This document shows positions 1-6,145 of a stretch of DNA of 11,043 bases, one piece after another. Within the stretch, counting starts at the first letter, position 1. Each line of letters starts with the position of its first letter. Made by a program: the position numbers and the translations under genes. Origin of the DNA: a candidate division TA06 bacterium (GTDB taxonomy: Bacteria > Ratteibacteria > UBA8468 > MWAK01); the NCBI GenBank assembly GCA_022704925.1, contig JAKJFK010000039.1, positions 1 through 11,043 on the forward strand, written 5' to 3'. The notes under the pieces are model-generated. The model worked only from the letters and a program-made list of their open reading frames with translations, searched no databases and was not told the DNA's origin.

Positions 1-1092
1 GGCCGGGGTCGGCGGCGCGGGTTGGGCCGGCTGGACCGGGGCGGCGGCCGCCCGGTCCTGTTCAAGCTTGGCTTTTAAGAAAGTTTCCTCGCGGCGGCGC
101 GCTTCCATCCGGGCCTGCCGGGCGGCTTCTTCTTCCCGGCGTCTGGTTTCCGCCCGCGTCTTTCTATCAAGTTCGGCCCGGACCGCCGTCTCTCTCTTCT
201 GTCTGCGATCAGCCTCCCTTGATTCTTTAATTAGTTTTTTTGATTCCCGGGCTGCCTGGAGGACGCGGTTATGTTCGGCCTGCCCTTCGACTTCGCGGCG
301 GATCTTTTCCGCCCGAGCCTGTAGTTTCGATGAACGGGATTCTTTCAGGTAGGCGGCCAGGCGGGTCCGGTTGCTTTGCTGCCGGTTCGTTCTTTCTGGT
401 AACTCGGTGGTTCCGGTTTCCGGAGTTTTTAGAGTTGCGACAGGGCGTGCGCCACGGTTTTCAGCTTTCTTTTCCCGGCGTGCCCGGGCCTCGGTTTCCC
501 TGGCTTTCCGGGCCGATTGGGCGGCTTCTCGACGGCGGGCCGCTTCCAGCGAGGCTTGCTGACGGTGGGCCTGGATTTGTTTGAGGGCGGCCGCGCGTTT
601 TTCCTGGCGGGCAGTCTCCTGTTGTGCGGCCAGTTCCCGGCGGCGTTTTATTTCGGCGGCCTTCCGTTCGGATTTCTGGCGGGCCGCTTCGGCTTTTTGC
701 CGGGCCAGTATCTCCCGGCGTTTGTTTGACTGGTTTCTTCCCGGGGTTTCGGTCCCCGGCTGTCCGGTTGGCTTTTCTTCACCCCCGGGATCGCCAGGCG
801 AACTCCTGTCCCCGGAAGAACCGGTTTGGGGTGACTGGGGTTGAGCCGACCCGGAATAACCCGTTTTCGGCTTGGATGAAGGAATGATTGGCCGGCTTGA
901 GGCCGGGGATGATTTGGAATTATTATGCCGGCCCGACTCAGCCTTGACCGGGCCGGAAGGGTTGGGCGGAATTCTTCTGGCCCGGGCCGGATCGGGAATT
1001 GTCCGGTTTCGAGCGGTGCCGTTGCTCCGGTTCTTCTCGCGTTGGCTGGAAAGCCACGCCCGCATTTGCGTTCTTTTTTCTTCCCGGTTCAT
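1..1092 (-). CDS. Unrecognised charged, Arg/Ala/Glu-rich helical protein, 3' part outside the window
   Basis: I do not recognise this protein. Reading leftward from an ATG at 1092, the frame stays open for 364 codons to the window edge, so the C-terminus is missing. It starts 25 bp after the pilO stop, with AGGAAA about 12 nt upstream as a possible ribosome site. Visible layout: a short charged head (1-24), a Pro/Ser/Gly-rich and probably disordered stretch (25-122), a long charged helical region (about 123-214) dominated by Arg, Ala, Glu, Gln and Lys, a linker (215-240), a second charged helical region (about 241-348), and the beginning of a Pro/Ala-rich segment (349 onward). No signal peptide, lipobox or membrane helix is visible. 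In pilMNO operons this slot usually holds pilP, then pilQ, but nothing here resembles a PilP lipoprotein. A folded domain could lie beyond the edge. The sequence could form coiled coils or single alpha-helices. Function unknown. The open frame, strand agreement and spacing make a real gene likely. Confidence 0.75.
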   Translation of the reverse strand, partial: MNREEKRTQMRAWLSSQREKNRSNGTARNRTIPDPARARRIPPNPSGPVKAESGRHNNSKSSPASSRPIIPSSKPKTGYSGSAQPQSPQTGSSGDRSSPGDPGGEEKPTGQPGTETPGRNQSNKRREILARQKAEAARQKSERKAAEIKRRRELAAQQETARQEKRAAALKQIQAHRQQASLEAARRREAAQSARKARETEARARREKKAENRGARPVATLKTPETGTTELPERTNRQQSNRTRLAAYLKESRSSKLQARAEKIRREVEGQAEHNRVLQAARESKKLIKESREADRRQKRETAVRAELDRKTRAETRRREEEAARQARMEARRREETFLKAKLEQDRAAAAPVQPAQPAPPTPA

Positions 1093-1117
1093 GTTGTTGG
1101 TTGGTTTCCTGTTTTTT

Positions 1118-1954
1118 TTAAGGTCCGGTCGGCGGCGCTTCGGGGGGCGTCGGTGGCATCTCCGGGGCCGGGGCCCCAGGTGCCGGTCCGGCCGGCTGGG
1201 AGGCGAGTCCGACCGGCTTGATCTGGTCAACCAGCTCTTTGCCCCAGAGAATGCGTTTCAGGCTGAGTTGGGCGTCGACGTTGTCGCCATTACGGTTCAT
1301 GGACATGTTTTCAAGCACGAAGATATTCTGCGAGACGCCCAGGTTTTCAAGGAAGTAGGCGACCCGGCTGCTGTTGGCCGTAACGGAAATGGCAATCGGT
1401 ATCTCGACGTAGAAGGGGTTGGTAACCGGTTCGGATAGCTGGAGTGAATTCAGCGAGTAAAGTTTGCTCTTGAAAACCTCCTCACAGACGCGCTTGATCG
1501 TATCAAGCAGGATCAGCAGGGTGGGAATCTGGTCGGCCGGCGGCAGCCCGGTTTCGGAAAGGCCCAGGTTTGCGGGTATGTTGATACCTTCCTTGGCGGC
1601 CCGGCCGCGCAGGCTGTCGATCTCAAGGTAAATGCGTTCCTTGTAGAACAAAGAGGGGAAGATTTCATCCTGGGGCAGGGACATCACCGGGATCAGGGTG
1701 TAGCGGCTTCGCAGCGACTCGTAATTCCCTTCGAGAAAGAGTTTTTCACGGGTGAGCTTGGCGATCAGGTAGGGCGAGGGGGCGTTTTCCTTGTCGGCAT
1801 AGTACTTGTCGAGTTTTTCGCGTTTGCCCTTGATTTCCTGGGTCAAGGCCTCCGTCTGGCTGTTCAGCGACTTGTCCAGAAAGACGCCGGCTCCGACCAG
1901 CATCAGGGTCAGCACGCCGATGATAAGAATGCGGAATCGTCTCAGGAATTCCAT
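1118..1954 (-). CDS. pilO: PilO-like inner-membrane pilus assembly protein
   Basis: This 278-aa protein has the PilO/GspM plan: a short basic cytoplasmic start, one membrane helix (about 8-26), a charged coiled-coil stretch (about 28-90) and a mixed alpha/beta periplasmic domain (about 95-245). It ends in a Pro/Ala-rich tail (about 253-278) that ordinary PilO proteins usually lack. In type IV pili PilO pairs with PilN in the periplasm, and the pair links the cytoplasmic PilM and motor to the secretin complex. The ATG at 1954 lies one base after the stop of the pilM-pilN fusion, which implies translational coupling. The call rests on architecture and on its place next to PilM/PilN rather than on a diagnostic motif, because PilO sequences diverge strongly. 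A GspM-type protein or the Amuc_1100 family of PilO-like proteins in Verrucomicrobia are alternatives. Stop is TAA at 1118-1120. Confidence 0.75.
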   Translation of the reverse strand: MEFLRRFRILIIGVLTLMLVGAGVFLDKSLNSQTEALTQEIKGKREKLDKYYADKENAPSPYLIAKLTREKLFLEGNYESLRSRYTLIPVMSLPQDEIFPSLFYKERIYLEIDSLRGRAAKEGINIPANLGLSETGLPPADQIPTLLILLDTIKRVCEEVFKSKLYSLNSLQLSEPVTNPFYVEIPIAISVTANSSRVAYFLENLGVSQNIFVLENMSMNRNGDNVDAQLSLKRILWGKELVDQIKPVGLASQPAGPAPGAPAPEMPPTPPEAPPTGP

Positions 1955-1955
1955 G

Positions 1956-3497
1956 TCAGCCTGCTTTTAATTGTACGGTTACCTTGAATACCAGTATTCC
2001 CTGCTGGTTCCGTTCCAGGGAAACAACCGTGGCATTTTGGAAATTGGGCAGCGCATTGAGGTTCAGGATGAACTGCCTGATGTTTTTGAACCCCGTGGAG
2101 AGCTCGCGCGAAACGATGTCGCCGTCGAGCTCGATGATGTCACCGTTGGGCATGAACCGGGTCAGGTAGATTTCTTCGCTGGGCAGGACCCGGCCGATGG
2201 CGATCAGACGGGAGAGCCAGAGGTAACGGGCGTTCAACGTATTGTTCAGGCTTTCGTAGCGTCCCTTGAGATCGACAATCTCCCTTTCCAGGTCTTCCTT
2301 GCGCGGCAGGTACTGTTCGTAGGTCTGAAGATCGGTATTCAACTGCTCGATTACCGACTGCTTGACCTTGGTTTCCATGAAGAGGAAGTAACTCGGAGTG
2401 AAGGCGAGGACGATGGCCAGCAGGGAGGAAAGATAGACAAAGACCTGGTTGCGCCGGGATTCCTTGAGCCGCAGATAATCCGGCGAGAGGAAATCGAGGC
2501 GGTAGGGAACGGTGATCGACGGCATGGTGCGCAGGGCCAGGCCCACCGCCACCGCCAGCCGGTTCTTGGTGACGGTCGGTATGCTGACCCCTTCCGGGAT
2601 TCGCACGCTTTCGAGCGGATCCAGCACCTGGCAGGGAATGCGTAGACGATTTTGCAGAACCTGGTCGAAACCGGACATGGAGGTGGCGCCGCCGGTCAGG
2701 TAAAAAAGATCGACCTCCGGTCCTTTCTGGGTGAAGCGCCAGTAATCAAGCGAGTTCTGAATTTCGGCCAGCAGGTTGTCTATGGTCGTGTTGATGCTCA
2801 GGGGAAGGTCGGTTCCGGTCAGCGCCAGTTTTTCCTCTTCGGCGGCGGACCGGTCGATGTTCCTTTCCTCTTTGAGATTGTCGGTAAAGGTGTTGCCCGA
2901 GATGGTGAGCGCCTGGACCAGAAGAGAGGAACGTTGAAATATAATAAGATTACTGCTCTCGGCTCCCATTTCCAGAAGAGCGTAGGTTTTTTCGGGATTG
3001 AAATCGTGTTTCAGCTTGATCAGGTTGAGCAGAACCAGCGGATCGGCATCCAGGAAGACGATCTCCTGGGTGAACTTCTTGAAGGGCGTGATTAATTTCT
3101 CGACCAGTTCCTTCTTGACGGCGCCGACAATGAAGTTGAGCATTCCCTCCGATTCCTCGAGCCGGTGCGAGGACCAGATGACCTGATCCAGCGGGAAGGG
3201 AATGCGATGCTGGACCTCAATCTTAAGGGTGCTCTCAACCTTGGCTCCGATCACCGCCGGTATGGCGACGGAACGTATCAGGGCGTAACGGCCGGAGAAG
3301 GAAAGAGCGAATTCCTTCGACTTGGTTTCGGAGAGGATCCCGGCCAGTATTTCAACCAGGCGGCGGGGTTCGAGTTCTTCCGGGAGGTCGATGATCTTGA
3401 TGCCTTGAAGCATAATGCCCTGTTCGGTCTCCTCAAGGCTGACATACTTGAGGGCGGTGGTCCCGATATCAAGGCAAAGGATGCTGTTTTTGGCCAT
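1956..3497 (-). CDS. pilM: PilM-PilN fusion, pilus/secretion assembly platform
   Basis: The 513-aa protein joins two normally separate proteins. Residues about 4-325 are PilM-like (actin/FtsA fold): phosphate-1 motif CLDIGTTALKYVSL at 8-21, a second nucleotide-binding strand TYALLEMGAESSNLIIF at 171-187, and a late adenosine-type motif LTGGATSMSGF at 267-277. Residues about 328-513 are PilN-like: a short linker with RLDFL where free PilN carries its PilM-binding peptide, a membrane helix (about 352-373), a coiled coil (375-422) and a small ferredoxin-like periplasmic domain (about 425-511). PilM (about 350 aa) plus PilN (about 190 aa) matches the total. In type IV pili PilM binds the PilN tail to couple the cytoplasmic motor to the membrane complex. 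GspL of type II secretion has a similar plan in one chain but is shorter. I start at ATG 3497, preceded by AAGGAAG, rather than 36 bases upstream, because residue 1 then begins the conserved strand. pilO follows after 1 bp. Confidence 0.85.
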   Translation of the reverse strand: MAKNSILCLDIGTTALKYVSLEETEQGIMLQGIKIIDLPEELEPRRLVEILAGILSETKSKEFALSFSGRYALIRSVAIPAVIGAKVESTLKIEVQHRIPFPLDQVIWSSHRLEESEGMLNFIVGAVKKELVEKLITPFKKFTQEIVFLDADPLVLLNLIKLKHDFNPEKTYALLEMGAESSNLIIFQRSSLLVQALTISGNTFTDNLKEERNIDRSAAEEEKLALTGTDLPLSINTTIDNLLAEIQNSLDYWRFTQKGPEVDLFYLTGGATSMSGFDQVLQNRLRIPCQVLDPLESVRIPEGVSIPTVTKNRLAVAVGLALRTMPSITVPYRLDFLSPDYLRLKESRRNQVFVYLSSLLAIVLAFTPSYFLFMETKVKQSVIEQLNTDLQTYEQYLPRKEDLEREIVDLKGRYESLNNTLNARYLWLSRLIAIGRVLPSEEIYLTRFMPNGDIIELDGDIVSRELSTGFKNIRQFILNLNALPNFQNATVVSLERNQQGILVFKVTVQLKAG

Positions 3498-3503
3498 AAA
3501 AAG

Positions 3504-3510
3504 CTTCCTT
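3504..3510 (-). promoter_or_regulatory. Ribosome binding site fixing the pilM-pilN start
   Basis: AAGGAAG on the minus strand lies 6 nt before the ATG at 3497. It supports that start over the in-frame ATG at 3533, which would add 12 residues unlike any PilM N-terminus. Confidence 0.7.
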
Positions 3511-3547
3511 GACGGACACGCGCCGGAAAACACAAAACATCCCTTTA

Positions 3548-3580
3548 CGTAAAAGTTTTCTGATAACCTTTACTTTTACG
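3548..3580. repeat. 9-bp inverted repeat upstream of pilM-pilN
   Basis: CGTAAAAGT (3548-3556) and ACTTTTACG (3572-3580) are perfect inverted copies separated by 15 bases. The element is in the 136-bp gap between the initiator tRNA and the pilM-pilN gene, about 50-80 nt before its start codon. It could be a dyad operator for a dimeric regulator or a leader hairpin. No U-run follows it on the minus strand, so it is not an ordinary intrinsic terminator. Confidence 0.5.
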
Positions 3581-3583
3581 CCG

Positions 3584-3597
3584 GGATTCCGGAATCC
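3584..3597. repeat. Perfect 14-bp palindrome in the tRNA-pilM gap
   Basis: GGATTCCGGAATCC reads the same on both strands. It sits 3 bp from the inverted repeat at 3548-3580 and downstream of the initiator tRNA in the direction of transcription. As RNA it would make a poor hairpin because it has no loop, so a protein-binding site is more plausible. Function not known. Confidence 0.45.
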
Positions 3598-3617
3598 GAC
3601 GTTTCCGGAGTGGTTCT

Positions 3618-3638
3618 TTTAGTAGCGCTTTAGTAGCG
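3618..3638. repeat. Tandem duplication of the initiator tRNA 3' end
   Basis: TTTAGTAGCG occurs at 3618-3627 and again at 3629-3638, one base apart. The second copy contains the last acceptor-stem bases and the discriminator of the tRNA. On the transcribed strand this reads CGCTACTAAA twice. It may be a replication-slippage duplication or a remnant of an event at the tRNA end. There is no integrase gene nearby to suggest an active attachment site. Confidence 0.55.
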
Positions 3639-3705
3639 GGGGGAGGATTCGAACCTCCGACCTTCAGGTTATGGGCCTGACGAGCTTCCACTGCTCCACC
3701 CCGCA
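3634..3705 (-). tRNA. Initiator tRNA-fMet (anticodon CAT)
   Basis: A 72-nt cloverleaf folds cleanly on the minus strand. Acceptor pairs 2-7/66-71 are all Watson-Crick. The D stem is GAGC/GCTC with a 7-nt loop, the anticodon stem is TCAGG/CCTGA around loop CCCATAA, the variable region has 5 nt, and the T arm is GGAGG/TTCGAAT/CCTCC with discriminator A73. Initiator hallmarks are the mismatch at 1-72 (T-T here, C-A in E. coli), the A11-T24 pair in the D stem, the CAT anticodon, and G-C pairs at 30-40 and 31-39. Departures are A29-T41 in place of the first of three G-C pairs, and C33 in place of the nearly universal U33. The 3' CCA is not encoded (CTA follows), so it must be added by tRNA nucleotidyltransferase. 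The tRNA delivers formyl-methionine to the P site at initiation. It has its own promoter just upstream. Confidence 0.93.
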
Positions 3706-3727
3706 GTTTATCAATATTTTGTCCTTA

Positions 3728-3757
3728 AAATTAGCATTTTTACCGACCGGATGTCAA
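3728..3757 (-). promoter_or_regulatory. Sigma70-type promoter for the initiator tRNA
   Basis: On the minus strand a perfect -35 box TTGACA (3757-3752) is followed after 18 bases by TAATTT (3733-3728), preceded by TGC as in an extended -10 element. A start near 3721 would leave a leader of about 16 nt before the tRNA at 3705. No terminator is evident after the tRNA, so the promoter could also feed the pilM-pilN/pilO genes. Confidence 0.65.
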
Positions 3758-3779
3758 GTTTGGCTGCGATTGACGCCGG

Positions 3780-4070
3780 TTATTCCGGCGGCTGGAGAAG
3801 ACGGGCGGCGTTCTTCAATCGGCGCCGGGCTTTTTCAAGAACGGCCAGCCGCCGCTCTTTTTTCAGGCGGAGCGCGGTGATTTCGACGGCCAGGGCCAGG
3901 CCGGCCATGACGCCGAGCCGGTGGGTGGAAACTTCGGGCTCTCCGTTCTCGCGGCGAATCGTTTCCAGCGCCCTGGTAAACGACCGGACCGCCTCCCGGA
4001 TTATTTCCGGCCGTCCGGAGAGCAGGTAGGTTTCACCCAGGAGACGCACCTTGACCGTGGTCTTCTTCAT
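3780..4070 (-). CDS. zapA: Cell division protein ZapA
   Basis: This 96-aa protein matches the ZapA family in length and pattern. An N-terminal beta-rich head contains VKVRLLGETYLLSG (7-20), a linker helix follows (about 22-42), and a long C-terminal helix (about 48-90) includes RLGVMAGLALAVEIT, corresponding to the conserved ZapA stretch usually written as LAALNIADEL. ZapA binds FtsZ and cross-links protofilaments at the Z ring through coiled-coil tetramers. The gene begins 18 bp after the pheT stop and ends before the initiator tRNA promoter, so it is probably co-transcribed with pheT. A pheT-zapA neighbourhood is seen in several bacterial groups. The ribosome site is weak: AAAGG lies about 14 nt before the ATG, so coupling to pheT translation is plausible. 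The helix is more Arg/Lys-rich than usual. The short family gives little to go on, but pattern and context agree. Confidence 0.85.
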   Translation of the reverse strand: MKKTTVKVRLLGETYLLSGRPEIIREAVRSFTRALETIRRENGEPEVSTHRLGVMAGLALAVEITALRLKKERRLAVLEKARRRLKNAARLLQPPE

Positions 4071-4088
4071 CGGCGCCGGCCGGCCTTT

Positions 4089-6047
4089 TTATTGGCGCAG
4101 GGAAAGGCCCAGGGTCGCGAGCCTTTCCAGTATCTGCGCCTGAAGCTGGTCAACTTCGCTGCGGGTCAGGGTTCGTTCTGAAGATTGGAAACGGACCGAA
4201 AAGGCCAGGCTGTGAGAATTTTCGGGCAGTTCCGGGGCGCGGTAGAGATCGAAGAATTCTACGCCGGCGATCAAGTCGGAAAGAGCCTTGACCGTTTTCT
4301 GGATTTCCGCCCAGGGCACCCGGTCCGGGCAGATGAATGAGAAATCGCGCACCACGGCCGGAAATTTTGGCCAGGTTCGGTAACGTGTCGGTGGAACCGC
4401 TTTTGCCAGGTCCTGGTCCAGGTTGATTTCGGCGAAGGCCGCCGTTCCGAATGGGGTTTCATGCCACCCGACCAGGGCGAAATTTTTGCGTTCGGGCGGA
4501 TTGAGCCAGATCCCGGGGAAATCGTCAAGGCATCCCGGGCCGCCGATCTCCGGCGGCTCAAGGGCGAAGCGGCGGGCGACTTCGCTTACCAGCGCCTTGA
4601 CCTGCAAAAGATCGTGCGGCCCGGATTTAAGCAAGACGGCCAGCCGCTGAGATTCGCCGCTTCGATCGGCGCCGGTTTCGTAAACGCTTCCGATTTCGAA
4701 GAGGTGCAGTTTCAGATTGCCCCGGTTGAGGTTGTCCAATCCGACCCGCAGCAGTGAAGCGGAGAGGCTTTTCCGGAGCATTTGCTGCCCCTCGCTCTGG
4801 GGGTTGATCAGTTTCAGCCCCGGTTCCCTTCCGTAGACGGGCATCAAAGAGTGACTGACGGTTTCGTCAAAACCGGCCGAGACCATCAGATCGCGCAGAC
4901 GTTCACGGTTGGCTTGAAGCTGGTTGTCCGGAGAGGCGAGGATTTGCACCCGCGGCAGCCGGCTGGGCAGCCGTTCGTAGTCGTGGAAACGGGCCACCTC
5001 CTCGATCAGGTCGATCTCCTCCTGGAGATCGCGCCGGTAGGCCGGCGGGACGACCCCCAGTCTTTCCTTTTGTATTTCTATCTTGCAGCCGATTCCCTGG
5101 AGAATGGATTCCACTTCTTCGGCGGCGATGTCAATACCCAGCACCTGTTCGACATGTTTGAAATGCAACGGAATCAAGCTGGATGGCCTTTTCAGTTCTC
5201 CGGCCCGACCGGCGGCCCGGACCGTGCCGCCGGCCGCTTCCGCCAGAAGTTGTTTTGCCCTTTCCAGCGAGACCACGACCAGATCCGGGTCCACCCCGCG
5301 TTCGAAACGGATCGAAGCTTCGGTTTCCAAACCCAGCGATTTGCGGCTCATGCGGATGACCTGGGGGTTGAAGAAGGCGCTTTCCAGGAGAATCCGTTTG
5401 GTATGCAATCCGATTTCGCTCTGCTGTCCGCCCATGATTCCGGCCAGGGCCAGCGGTTTTTCGTGGTCGGCGATGACCAGGACTGATTCATTGAGAGTGC
5501 GTTCGACGCCGTCAAGGGTCGTCAGTACCTCGCCGGTGCGGGCAAACCTGACCACGATGCCGCCGGAGATCCGGTCGGCGTCGAAGGCGTGCAGAGGCTG
5601 GCCAAGTTCCAGCAGAACATAGTTGGTGATGTCGACCACGTTGGATATGGAACGCTGGTTGAGATTTACCAGCCGGGCCCGGCGGGCCGGGGCGAAATCT
5701 TTTACCTGGACCCCATCCATCAAGGCACCGGCGTAAAAGGGGCAGGCCTGGGGGGCGTTGATCTCAATGCTGAAAGGCTGGACGGATGCCTCCCGGCCCC
5801 GGTCCGGATGAACCAGCAGGGCCGGTGAAGGCAGCCTCAGCAGGGCGGAGATTTCCCGGGCCAGTCCTCTTAAACTGAGCAGGTCTCCGCGGTTGGCCGG
5901 TATTTCGAGATCGAAAATCCAGTCGCCGTCGGCTTCGAACAGATTTTCCGAATGGAGCCCGATTCGGGAAAGGTTCTTGAGCAGGTCGGAAACCGGCAGA
6001 TCGTCGAGCGGGATCAATTCCTTCAACCAATTCAGGGAATAGCGCAT
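4089..6047 (-). CDS. pheT: Phenylalanine-tRNA ligase beta subunit, short form lacking the tRNA-binding domain
   Basis: The beta chain of the (alpha-beta)2 synthetase charges tRNA-Phe and edits mischarged Tyr. Recognisable parts are the B1 N-terminus (YSLNWLKELIP, 3-13, and DLEIPANRGDLLSLRGLARE, 46-65), the B3/B4 editing region (about 103-270) with ISNVVDITNYVLLELGQPLH (134-153), LAGIMGG (201-207) and ASIRFERGVD (244-253), the B5 domain (about 293-360), the catalytic-like B6/B7 core (about 375-550), and the C-terminal FDX-ACB anticodon-binding domain (about 554-652) starting YRTWPKFPAVVRDFSF. Bacterial PheT is usually about 790-800 aa. Here the EMAPII/OB-like domain that normally lies between IGL (29-31) and DLEIPANR is replaced by about a dozen residues, which explains the short length. 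The rest is intact, so I regard it as functional. The ATG at 6047 fits the family N-terminus, although no clear ribosome site precedes it. pheS is not next to it. Confidence 0.95.
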   Translation of the reverse strand: MRYSLNWLKELIPLDDLPVSDLLKNLSRIGLHSENLFEADGDWIFDLEIPANRGDLLSLRGLAREISALLRLPSPALLVHPDRGREASVQPFSIEINAPQACPFYAGALMDGVQVKDFAPARRARLVNLNQRSISNVVDITNYVLLELGQPLHAFDADRISGGIVVRFARTGEVLTTLDGVERTLNESVLVIADHEKPLALAGIMGGQQSEIGLHTKRILLESAFFNPQVIRMSRKSLGLETEASIRFERGVDPDLVVVSLERAKQLLAEAAGGTVRAAGRAGELKRPSSLIPLHFKHVEQVLGIDIAAEEVESILQGIGCKIEIQKERLGVVPPAYRRDLQEEIDLIEEVARFHDYERLPSRLPRVQILASPDNQLQANRERLRDLMVSAGFDETVSHSLMPVYGREPGLKLINPQSEGQQMLRKSLSASLLRVGLDNLNRGNLKLHLFEIGSVYETGADRSGESQRLAVLLKSGPHDLLQVKALVSEVARRFALEPPEIGGPGCLDDFPGIWLNPPERKNFALVGWHETPFGTAAFAEINLDQDLAKAVPPTRYRTWPKFPAVVRDFSFICPDRVPWAEIQKTVKALSDLIAGVEFFDLYRAPELPENSHSLAFSVRFQSSERTLTRSEVDQLQAQILERLATLGLSLRQ

Positions 6048-6076
6048 TGACTTTTATCGGTTTTTGATAGTAAAAT
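6047..6076 (+). promoter_or_regulatory. Predicted sigma70-type promoter for mreB
   Basis: TTGACT (6047-6052) and TAAAAT (6071-6076), 18 bases apart, each match the -35/-10 consensus at five of six positions. Transcription from about 6083 would give a leader of about 63 nt to mreB. The -35 box shares a base with the pheT start codon on the other strand, so the two divergent units probably influence each other. No comparably good promoter for pheT was found in the spacer. Confidence 0.5.
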
Positions 6077-6145
6077 ATCGGTTCGGATTCTGTTTTTACC
6101 CGGCCATTCCAAAACAGCTTAAATTATAACATAAAAGGAGTTAGG

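Noticed and set aside
68-887. Several plus-strand open frames opposite the left-edge gene
   Set aside because: They are short, overlapping and Arg/Ser/Phe/Pro-rich, as expected from the complement of a GC-rich coding sequence. The minus-strand frame is open for the whole 1092 bases and continues the pil unit.
1-1092. Short tandem repeat array or CRISPR-like structure in the Arg/Ala-rich gene
   Set aside because: The similar GC-rich words reflect repeated Ala, Arg and Glu codons. There are no regular repeat units or unique spacers.
3584-3633. Intrinsic terminator after the initiator tRNA
   Set aside because: Dyads are present, but none is followed by a run of T on the transcribed strand, so I could not support a terminator call.
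4782-5486. A 234-codon plus-strand frame opposite pheT
   Set aside because: It lies wholly within an intact, motif-rich pheT and shows no recognisable protein features.
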